From Eubacteriales Family XIII. Incertae Sedis bacterium (GTDB lineage: Bacteria > Bacillota > Clostridia > Peptostreptococcales > Anaerovoracaceae): a stretch of DNA of 7,578 bases. The notes beneath the pieces are model-generated. The model was not told where the DNA came from, searched no databases, and saw only the letters and a program-made list of their open reading frames with translations. The stretch lies in assembly GCA_031263335.1 (NCBI GenBank), contig JAISGB010000086.1, positions 1 through 7,578 of the forward strand. Direction: 5' to 3'. The translations under genes and the position numbers were made by a program. Below are positions 1 through 5,654 of this stretch, in pieces. Within the stretch, counting starts at the first letter, position 1. Every line of letters begins with the position of its first letter.

Positions 1-1
1 T

Positions 2-781
2 TTGGCGTACGAATTTATAGAGAAAAACCGGCACGTTCCGGGCCTGGGCAAAGCGCTCGCGAAGCCCAAACAATACTATGACAGCATCTACGCCGACAGG
101 GAATCCATGTTCAGGCACAGCCCCTACGCGCTTGAAGAAAAACTCTCCGAGGCCGTCACAAAGGGCGACGGCGAGGCGGCGATGGCCTCATTGCGGGAGA
201 TCACCGCCCAAGGCGAAAAGGCGGTGTTGGCCAAAGACTCACTGCGGTCGGCGAAAAACTCCATGATCGGTTCCATCGCGTTTTTGTCCCGCGCAGCCAT
301 TCGGGGCGGCGCCGGCGCCAACGACGCCTTCGCGCTGAGCGACGCGCTGACCCAACGGATTGAGGAAATGACCGCTCGTGACGCCGTATTGGCGTTTGAA
401 GAGAATATACTGTTGCAGTTCATCTCCTTGGTGCGCCGGCGGTTGGAGGCGTCCTACTCCGCCCCCATCGTCAAGGTGATGCACTATGTGGAGAACCACT
501 TGGACGCCAAGGTGTCGCTGAGCGACGTCGCCGCGTATGCCGGCCTGCATCCCGCGTACCTTTCGGCCCGATTCAAACGAGAGACAGGCATGTCCTTCAC
601 GGCGTACACCGCGATGCGAAAGATACAGGAATCCTGCTACTTCGTGCGCCATACCGAATATTCCATCGCGCAGATCGCGTTGCTGTATGGTTTTTGCGAT
701 CAGAGTTACTATACGGCCACGTTCAAGCATGTGACAGGCATGACCCCGATAGAATACAGGCGGCGGCGTTTGGCTGAGTAG
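2..781 (+). CDS. AraC-family transcriptional regulator, 5'-truncated by the window edge
   Basis: This is the C-terminal 259 residues of a DNA-binding transcription activator, probably a sugar-responsive regulator of the operon that follows. The last 100 residues (about 155-254) form the two helix-turn-helix units of the AraC family: the first around VSLSDVAAYAGLHPAYLSAR (171-190), the second from SIAQIALLYGF (221-231) through the family signature ending TGMTPIEYR (245-253). Residues 40-150 resemble the helical linker of Clostridia/Paenibacillus AraC proteins (SPYALEEKL; then LRSAKNSMIGSIAFLSRAAI at 81-100). The reading frame is open to the left edge, and the first codon is a TTG with no convincing ribosome binding site, so the real start and the N-terminal sensor part lie outside the window. 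It ends 167 bp before the next gene on the same strand. The direct repeat in that gap is a plausible target. The ligand cannot be read from the sequence. Confidence 0.93.
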   Translation: MAYEFIEKNRHVPGLGKALAKPKQYYDSIYADRESMFRHSPYALEEKLSEAVTKGDGEAAMASLREITAQGEKAVLAKDSLRSAKNSMIGSIAFLSRAAIRGGAGANDAFALSDALTQRIEEMTARDAVLAFEENILLQFISLVRRRLEASYSAPIVKVMHYVENHLDAKVSLSDVAAYAGLHPAYLSARFKRETGMSFTAYTAMRKIQESCYFVRHTEYSIAQIALLYGFCDQSYYTATFKHVTGMTPIEYRRRRLAE

Positions 782-827
782 CTTGGATCCGCCCGCTTCC
801 CTTCGTTTTCCGGCAAAAAACACGGAA

Positions 828-862
828 ATACATTAAAATAATCATATATACATTAAAATAAT
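828..862 (+). repeat. Perfect 15-bp direct repeat, 20-bp period; putative AraC-type operator
   Basis: ATACATTAAAATAAT occurs at 828-842 and again, base for base, at 848-862, separated by 5 bp. Both copies therefore lie on the same helix face, two turns apart. AraC-family activators classically bind tandem direct half-sites about 21 bp apart, with the downstream half-site touching the -35 region. Here the second copy ends 3 bp before the expected -35 position of the TATAAT box at 888-893. The regulator gene lies immediately upstream. The repeat is seen directly; its role as that regulator's operator is inferred. The tract is AT-rich, so some repetition could be compositional, but 15 identical bases at helical spacing is hard to dismiss. 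Confidence 0.6.
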
Positions 863-864
863 GA

Positions 865-893
865 AATATATTGTACGCGCCCTTGCGTATAAT
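865..893 (+). promoter_or_regulatory. Putative activator-dependent promoter of the carbohydrate operon
   Basis: A perfect -10 box, TATAAT, lies at 888-893. At the proper 16-18 bp spacing (864-871) there is only AT-rich sequence with no resemblance to TTGACA. The TTGTAC at 871-876 is only 11 bp away, too close to act as its -35. A good -10 with no -35, directly beside a tandem direct repeat, is the layout of a promoter that needs an activator. Transcription would start near 900, giving a leader of about 50 nt before the ATG at 949. Confidence 0.5.
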
Positions 894-948
894 GACGCCA
901 TGAACCGATAAAATATTTTGAGGTTTTGCCCTTCGGAAGGAGAGTTTC

Positions 949-1767
949 ATGACGTTCGGCCGCTATACGATCCATCCAATCAATGAAAACACCTTTGCGA
1001 TCGAGGAGAAGACCCGATTCACCCAAGGGCTTTGCTATTTGCTTTGCGGCGAGGCAAAGGCCTTGCTCATCGACACCGGTTTCGGTTTCAAGGGCTTTGA
1101 CGGGATCGTAAAAAGCCTGACCGATCTGCCCGTGACGGTCGCCAATACCCACGCGCATTTGGATCACATCGGAGGGAATCACTTTTTTGACGAAATTTGG
1201 TATCACGAGGCCGACAAGAAGATATTCGCCCTGCATACGGATCCCCGGTATACCTTGGGGGTCGCGGCGGAAGGCATGTCCCGTGCGGCGTATGCCCTGA
1301 TGAGCCTGTTTGCGAAAGACCTGCTGAACATAGACACGAGCGGCAATTACCGGCATTTTGGGGATACGCATGTGTTCCGGTTGGGAGAGCGGGATGTTGA
1401 GGTGATACCCACCCCCGGACACACCCCCGGCTCGGTTTGTTTCTTGGATCGCCGGGCCGGCATGCTGTTCAGCGGCGATACCGTTTGCGAGTGGGGGATC
1501 CTCCTGCACATTGCGGGCGAGGCGTGTCCGCCCGCGGTGTTTCTCGATTCCATGTTGCGGCTGAAACGTCTGTGGGACGCGTTCGACTCCGTATGGCCCG
1601 GCCACCATGGGTTTCCGACGGAAAAGAGTTATATCGACGACTATCTGGCCTGCGCGAAGCAGATCACGGAGGGAAGCGCAAGCTACGGTCTCACCAAGGG
1701 CAGACCTTGCGCCGAGTTTGGCCGGGTTCTTATCACCGTACCCGATGAGGTTGCGGCCGATGGATGA
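949..1767 (+). CDS. MBL-fold metallo-hydrolase, first gene of the operon
   Basis: This encodes a 272-residue cytoplasmic metallo-beta-lactamase-fold hydrolase with no signal peptide. The two-metal site is complete: THAHLDHIGG gives H68, H70, D72 and H73; TPGHTPGS gives H158; FSGDTV gives D177; and WPGHH gives H219/H220. The strand preceding the site (LLIDTGFG, 39-46) is also typical. The start is secure: GGAAGGAGAG (935-944) sits 4 nt before the ATG. The superfamily includes lactonases, glyoxalase II-like thioesterases and phosphodiesterases, and nothing here fixes the substrate. Its end overlaps the GH13 gene by 8 nt, so the two are probably translated together. A role hydrolysing a sugar-derived ester or lactone would fit the neighbours but is only a guess. 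Confidence 0.92.
   Translation: MTFGRYTIHPINENTFAIEEKTRFTQGLCYLLCGEAKALLIDTGFGFKGFDGIVKSLTDLPVTVANTHAHLDHIGGNHFFDEIWYHEADKKIFALHTDPRYTLGVAAEGMSRAAYALMSLFAKDLLNIDTSGNYRHFGDTHVFRLGERDVEVIPTPGHTPGSVCFLDRRAGMLFSGDTVCEWGILLHIAGEACPPAVFLDSMLRLKRLWDAFDSVWPGHHGFPTEKSYIDDYLACAKQITEGSASYGLTKGRPCAEFGRVLITVPDEVAADG
1744..1750 (+). promoter_or_regulatory. Ribosome binding site that fixes the GH13 start
   Basis: GATGAGG inside the end of the MBL gene lies 9 nt before the ATG at 1760. It is moderate in strength, but it supports that ATG over the earlier in-frame ATG codons at 1607 and 1745, which would add residues with no counterpart in GH13 enzymes. Confidence 0.45.
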
Positions 1768-3448
1768 ACGAAAATGGTGGAAGGAGAGCGTCGTCTACCA
1801 GATTTATCCGCAAAGTTTTTGCGACGGCAACGGGGACGGCGTCGGAGACATTCCCGGCATCATAGGCAAATTGGACTACCTTGCCGCCCTCGGTGTGGAT
1901 GTGCTGTGGCTTTCCCCCATCTATCCGAGTCCGGGTTACGACAACGGTTACGACATAATCGATTACGAGGCGATTGACCCCCGTTACGGCGACATGGAGG
2001 ACTTCGAGAGACTGTTGGCCGAGGTCCATGCCCGCGGCCTTCGGCTCATCATCGATCTGGTCGTCAACCATACCTCAAGCGAACATCCTTGGTTCAAGGC
2101 CGCTCGGTCGGATAAAGCCGATCCCAAACGCGACTATTATATATGGCGGGAACCCGCGACGGACGGCGGGCCGCCCAACAACTGGGGCGCGCTGTTCGGC
2201 GGCCCCGCTTGGACATTGGACGAGAAAAGCGACCGGTACTATCTGCACCTGTTTTCACCCCGGCAACCTGAATTGAACTGGAAGAATCCTCTCCTGCGCC
2301 GGGATATTTACGCGATGATGCGCCGATGGCTGTCAAAGGGCGTGGATGGTTTTCGTATGGACGTCATCAGCCTGATCGCAAAGCCGGACGACTTTTCGGA
2401 CGGGCCGGTGGGCCGGAGCGGATACTTCGATCCCCGCGAACGCATCGCCGCCAACCCCGAGGTACACGAGTATTTGCGGGAGATGCGCAGAGAGGCTTTG
2501 TCCGGCCGTGATCTCATGACGGTGGGCGAGGCTTCGGCCTCCACCTTGGAGGACGCCCGCCGCCTCACCGATCCAAGCGGCGACGAACTCAACATGGTGT
2601 TCTGGTTTGAACACATGGACCTGGACGGCGGCGAGACCTTTAAGTGGAACGATCGAACCATACCCTTGCTCCCATTGAAAAGCGTGATGGCAAAGTGGCA
2701 ACAGGGGCTTGCGCACAGCGGTTGGAACGCCCTGTTCTGGAACAATCACGATCAACCCCGTATGCTTTCACGGCTTGGGGACGAGGGAGCGGAGCGAGAG
2801 GCTTCCGCCAAAATGTTGGCGACCTGCCTGCATATGATGCAGGGTTCCCCGTTTATCTACCAAGGTGAAGAATTGGGCATGACCAATATGCGTTTCACCT
2901 CCCCGGATCAGTTGCGGGACAACGAAAGCCGAGGCGCCTATCGTCGCTACGTGAAAAGCGGAGAAATCTCGAAAGAGGACATGTTGCGCTATATCAGCCT
3001 GAAAAGCCGCGACAACGCCCGAACCCCCATGCAGTGGAACGCGGCGCCCGGCGCGGGGTTCACGCGGTCGACGCCTTGGATGGACATCAACCCCAACCAC
3101 ACCGAGATCAACGCCGAAGAGCAACCGGCGCGCGAGGACTCCGTGCTGAACTTCTACAAAGCGCTTATCCGTCTGCGGCGCGCGTATCCCATTGTGGTGT
3201 ACGGGGACTTCGTACCGTACGCGCAGGAGGATCCGAACGTTTTCGCTTATACGCGCGTCTTGGACGGGGAAACGCTCTTGGTGTGCTGCAATTTTACCGC
3301 GCGGTCTTTGGACTTCGCCCCGCCGGCCGGGTTTTTGAATGAAAACGCCAAGCTGTTGTTGACGAACCGCGAAACAAGCGTCTATATGACGGAGTCCCGA
3401 TTGGCCCCCTACGAAGCCGCAGTGATTTTAAGAAAGGAGAGATCGTGA
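1760..3448 (+). CDS. GH13 alpha-glucosidase, oligo-1,6-glucosidase-like
   Basis: This is an intracellular retaining alpha-glucosidase of glycoside hydrolase family 13, predicted to release glucose from alpha-1,6-linked (isomalto-type) oligosaccharides. From the ATG at 1760 it is 562 residues, the usual size of this group. It begins WWKESVVYQIYPQSF (6-20), then a metal-binding loop DGNGDGVGD (22-30). Conserved regions are DLVVNH (99-104), QPELNW (169-174), GFRMDV (197-202, nucleophile Asp201), TVGEA (254-258, acid/base Glu257) and NNHD (328-331, stabiliser Asp331). The spacing between the three catalytic residues equals that I recall for Bacillus cereus oligo-1,6-glucosidase (199, 255, 329). 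Valine right after the nucleophile is the residue associated with alpha-1,6 rather than alpha-1,4 specificity. There is no signal peptide. It overlaps the MBL gene by 8 nt and the esterase by 1 nt. Alternatives are dextran glucosidase or trehalose-6-phosphate hydrolase, which share these motifs. Confidence 0.95.
   Translation: MDERKWWKESVVYQIYPQSFCDGNGDGVGDIPGIIGKLDYLAALGVDVLWLSPIYPSPGYDNGYDIIDYEAIDPRYGDMEDFERLLAEVHARGLRLIIDLVVNHTSSEHPWFKAARSDKADPKRDYYIWREPATDGGPPNNWGALFGGPAWTLDEKSDRYYLHLFSPRQPELNWKNPLLRRDIYAMMRRWLSKGVDGFRMDVISLIAKPDDFSDGPVGRSGYFDPRERIAANPEVHEYLREMRREALSGRDLMTVGEASASTLEDARRLTDPSGDELNMVFWFEHMDLDGGETFKWNDRTIPLLPLKSVMAKWQQGLAHSGWNALFWNNHDQPRMLSRLGDEGAEREASAKMLATCLHMMQGSPFIYQGEELGMTNMRFTSPDQLRDNESRGAYRRYVKSGEISKEDMLRYISLKSRDNARTPMQWNAAPGAGFTRSTPWMDINPNHTEINAEEQPAREDSVLNFYKALIRLRRAYPIVVYGDFVPYAQEDPNVFAYTRVLDGETLLVCCNFTARSLDFAPPAGFLNENAKLLLTNRETSVYMTESRLAPYEAAVILRKERS
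3433..3440 (+). promoter_or_regulatory. Ribosome binding site that fixes the esterase start
   Basis: AAAGGAGA inside the last codons of the GH13 gene lies 7 nt before the ATG at 3448. That spacing favours this ATG over the GTG one codon earlier (3445), which would be only 4 nt away. The ATG overlaps the GH13 stop as TGATG, a typical coupled-translation junction. Confidence 0.6.
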
Positions 3449-4341
3449 TGCCGCCTCCCATCCGCAAAACAAAATTCGTCCCCGAATGGATCGACATGGG
3501 CCCGAAAATTCCCGTACCCAAGATCGATTGGATCCAAGACAAGCGGCTCGACATCCGCTACGGCGATCACCCGCAACAGAGATATGACCTCTATTATCCC
3601 GAAGGCCGAACCGAAGAGCCTCTGCCGACCCTCGTGATCGTACATGGCGGCGGCTTCACGCATATGGACAAACGGGACTGGCATATGTATCCGGGTTTCT
3701 TTGCCCTGCGGGAGGGCTTTGCCCTGATTTCGGTCAACTACCGGCTTGCCCCGAAGAGCAAATACCCCGCCGCGGAGAACGACCTCATGAACGCCATCCT
3801 GCACATCAAGGCAAACGCGGACGAATATGGGCTTGACGCGGATCGGCTGTGCCTTTACGGTACGTCGGCGGGCGGGAACCTCGTCACGATCGTCGGATTG
3901 AAGGGGCATAACGAAAACGCCCCCTACGCGGTGCGCGCCATCGCCGCGCTGTGCCCGGTGTTGAGCTTTCGTTGGATCCGGGACGCCGTACGGGAAAGGC
4001 GCACATCCTTCCTCATACGCCTCATGCTTCCGTACATGTGTCGACAGTATTTCGGCGGTCGTCCGTCGCGCGTCACAGACAAGGTGGATCGGGCAAGCGC
4101 GGAGAACTATATCGGCGAAACGATCCCGCCGTTTTATCTCCAGAGCGGAACGCGGGACCCTGCGATCGACTTTCGCGATGTCGTCAGGTTTCATGGCCTG
4201 CTGTCCGAAGTCGCCAACGCCTCCTCGGACAATCTCGCATTGGACATATTGGAGGGATCGCCGCACGCGGGCGCCGGGCCGGATTATTTGGAGCCGCGGA
4301 ACATCCTGCCCATTCTTGAATTTTTCAAGCGGCAATTCTGA
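3448..4341 (+). CDS. Alpha/beta-hydrolase esterase, hormone-sensitive lipase type
   Basis: This encodes a 297-residue serine carboxylesterase. VHGGGF (65-70) is the HGGG oxyanion-hole motif of the hormone-sensitive lipase family. GTSAG (138-142) places the nucleophile at Ser140. SGTRDPAID (233-241) supplies the acid, most likely Asp237, and SPHAG (271-275) supplies His273. YRLAPKSKYPAAEND (98-112) is the usual helper segment between the oxyanion loop and the nucleophile. There is no signal peptide, so it acts inside the cell. The family hydrolyses small acyl esters; in sugar operons such enzymes often remove acetyl or other acyl groups from imported glycans, which fits the GH13 and deacetylase neighbours. 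The true substrate is not readable from sequence. It overlaps the GH13 stop by 1 nt and is followed after 53 nt by the deacetylase remnant. Confidence 0.92.
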   Translation: MPPPIRKTKFVPEWIDMGPKIPVPKIDWIQDKRLDIRYGDHPQQRYDLYYPEGRTEEPLPTLVIVHGGGFTHMDKRDWHMYPGFFALREGFALISVNYRLAPKSKYPAAENDLMNAILHIKANADEYGLDADRLCLYGTSAGGNLVTIVGLKGHNENAPYAVRAIAALCPVLSFRWIRDAVRERRTSFLIRLMLPYMCRQYFGGRPSRVTDKVDRASAENYIGETIPPFYLQSGTRDPAIDFRDVVRFHGLLSEVANASSDNLALDILEGSPHAGAGPDYLEPRNILPILEFFKRQF

Positions 4342-4363
4342 ACGCGCCGATATGGGCCGCGTT
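4341..4363 (+). other. Small GC-rich hairpin after the esterase stop
   Basis: AACGCG (4341-4346) pairs with CGCGTT (4358-4363). With a one-base bulge, two more pairs form (CC 4347-4348 with GG 4355-4356), closing a 6-nt loop. Only three T residues follow (4362-4364), so it is at most a weak terminator. It may instead protect or process mRNA between the esterase and the next gene. Confidence 0.3.
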
Positions 4364-4394
4364 TGAAAACCCCACAGGGAGGAGGGACTTTTAT

Positions 4395-4898
4395 ATGGCA
4401 AGGATAACATTTGTCGCTCGATGCGATGATCTCGGCAGCGGCGCCGACGCCAACCAAGCCATCGACGCCGTGACGCGGGCGGGTTTCATCAAAAATGTTT
4501 CCGTCATGGCGCCCGGCCGTTTCGTGGAGGGAGCCGCCGAATTGTTGGCCGGCCGCAAGGAGATCTGCTTCGGTATGCATGCCACGCTGAACGCCGAGTG
4601 GGACAGGGTGAAATGGGCGCCTGTCCTGCCCTTGGACGAAACAAGCGGATTGGTGGATGAAAACGGATATTTTTTGGCCGACCCCGCGCTGTTTGAGAGG
4701 ACGAAACCCGCGCCGGAAACCATCCTGCGGGAAGTGGACGCCCAGTTGGAGAAACTCCGCGCGGCGGGATTCGATATCCGGTACATCGATTCCCATATGT
4801 TTCCCGAGATGTTCGTGGAGGGAATGGATGAGGCCATGGCGGAATTCGCGAAAAGGAAGGGACTCATCGACCATTGGTGTGTTCGGTCACAAGCATGA
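4395..4898 (+). CDS. ChbG/YdjC-family carbohydrate deacetylase, 3'-truncated remnant
   Basis: This is the N-terminal part of a YdjC/ChbG-type metal-dependent deacetylase, a family that removes acetyl groups from N-acetylated sugars and oligosaccharides. The metal-site features of the N-terminal half are present: RCDDLG with D11/D12, FGMHATL with H62, and IDSH with H134. A strong GGGAGGAGGG (4377-4386) lies 9 nt before the ATG. Family members run to about 250-290 residues, but this one is 167, and only about the first 161 (through KGLIDHW) read like the family. The last six residues (CVRSQA) are out-of-frame transporter sequence. The rest of the barrel is missing, so the product is very probably inactive. 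No stop codons or frameshifts occur before the junction, so the event looks recent or is an assembly join. The intact ancestor would suit an operon that handles acetylated oligosaccharides. Confidence 0.82.
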   Translation: MARITFVARCDDLGSGADANQAIDAVTRAGFIKNVSVMAPGRFVEGAAELLAGRKEICFGMHATLNAEWDRVKWAPVLPLDETSGLVDENGYFLADPALFERTKPAPETILREVDAQLEKLRAAGFDIRYIDSHMFPEMFVEGMDEAMAEFAKRKGLIDHWCVRSQA

Positions 4899-5539
4899 CG
4901 AACGCCGTCACCGCCTACTTCGCCGTCAACTGCCTCGGCGATCTCGGCATGGTGACCGTGATCTCGCTGTTCATCGCTGTGCCGGCGTTGGCCATGGGCG
5001 TATTGATGCCTCAGCTGACGAAGCGTTTTGACAAGTTCCGGCTGCTGATGGTCGGCATCGTCGGCCAGACGGCCATGAGCTTTCTATGCTATTTTGCCGG
5101 ATATGAAAACCTTGTCCTCTTCATCGTGTTGATGTGCGTCCGCAGCATATTTTTCGGCATCCAACTCATCCTGCAACTGCAATTCACGGGTGATTTCGTG
5201 GAATACGGGGAGTACATTACAGGCAAGCGCTTGCAAGGCACGGCCTACTCCATCCAGACCTTTGTCTTTAAATTCATGAACGCCGTACCCGCCGCCGCAG
5301 CCATGTTCATCCTCGGCGCGTTCGGCTTCGTATCGGGCGAGGGCGCCGCGCAACCGCCTTCGGCCATCAGCGCCATCTGGGTATTGTTCATCCTCTCGCC
5401 CGTGGTGGGCGCGTTGATTTCACTTCCAATATTTTCCAAATATAAACTGCGGGACAAGACGGTGCAGATCATGGCGGCGGCCAATTCAGGCGATATCACA
5501 CGCGAGGAAGCGGAGAAGCAATTGGTCGATCCGGTTTGA
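4895..5539 (+). CDS. GPH-family sugar:cation symporter, C-terminal half only
   Basis: This frame encodes the second half of a glycoside-pentoside-hexuronide (MelB-like, MFS_2) symporter, an inner-membrane protein that imports sugars with a cation. Roughly six hydrophobic segments are seen, matching helices 7-12 of the usual twelve. The diagnostic loop is FTGDFVEYGEYITGKRLQGT, the family's conserved D..EYGE..TGKR..G pattern between helices 10 and 11. Full-length members are about 450-500 residues, whereas only about 215-220 remain. Transporter-like sequence may begin slightly upstream, near 4880, where a TTG at 4874 is the first possible start in this frame. Neither that TTG nor the ATG at 4895 has a ribosome binding site. 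The ATG overlaps the deacetylase stop as ATGA, so coupled translation is possible, but the product would lack half the transport path. The C-terminal tail (about 25 polar residues ending LVDPV) looks complete. Confidence 0.85.
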   Translation: MTNAVTAYFAVNCLGDLGMVTVISLFIAVPALAMGVLMPQLTKRFDKFRLLMVGIVGQTAMSFLCYFAGYENLVLFIVLMCVRSIFFGIQLILQLQFTGDFVEYGEYITGKRLQGTAYSIQTFVFKFMNAVPAAAAMFILGAFGFVSGEGAAQPPSAISAIWVLFILSPVVGALISLPIFSKYKLRDKTVQIMAAANSGDITREEAEKQLVDPV

Positions 5540-5566
5540 CGGCCGAGCGGAGGCGCGCCGTTACGC

Positions 5567-5592
5567 CGAGGACAAGGCGCGAGGACAAGGCG
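5567..5592 (+). repeat. Two tandem copies of a 13-bp unit
   Basis: CGAGGACAAGGCG at 5567-5579 is repeated exactly at 5580-5592 with no spacer, between the transporter stop and the convergent hairpin. The last three bases of the second copy form part of the hairpin's left arm. It looks like a simple local duplication; I see no wider array. Confidence 0.75.
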
Positions 5593-5638
5593 GACGGTTC
5601 CTTTTATCCTGTGTATCGGGATAAGCGGAACCGTCCGC
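5590..5638. terminator. Hairpin between convergent genes, possible two-way terminator
   Basis: GCGGACGGTTCC (5590-5601) and GGAACCGTCCGC (5627-5638) form a perfect 12-bp stem. A small internal mismatch follows, then six more pairs (TTATCC 5604-5609 with GGATAA 5619-5624) around a 9-nt loop. It lies between the stops of two genes that face each other (5539 and 5655), the usual place for a shared terminator. Neither strand shows a T-run after the stem, so it is not a classical intrinsic terminator. It may act as an RNA-stabilising end or with Rho. Confidence 0.5.
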
Positions 5639-5654
5639 TCGATGTTCGGGTGAT

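Noticed and set aside
807..828. TTTCCG/CGGAAA inverted repeat as terminator of the AraC gene
   Set aside because: The stem is only six pairs, has a 10-nt loop and is not followed by a T-run; it is too weak to call a terminator.
871..876. TTGTAC as a -35 box for the TATAAT at 888-893
   Set aside because: The 11-bp spacing is far from the 16-18 bp needed by the housekeeping sigma factor, and no good -10 lies 17 bp downstream of it.
930..940. CCTTCGGAAGG hairpin masking the MBL ribosome binding site
   Set aside because: Only four base pairs around a three-base loop; too weak to regulate, and likely a by-product of the GGAAGG site.
1607..1759. Longer GH13 start at the in-frame ATG at 1607 (or 1745)
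   Set aside because: It would place about 50 extra residues inside the MBL gene with no family counterpart. The start at 1760 begins right before the conserved WWKESVVYQIYP stretch and has a suitable ribosome binding site.
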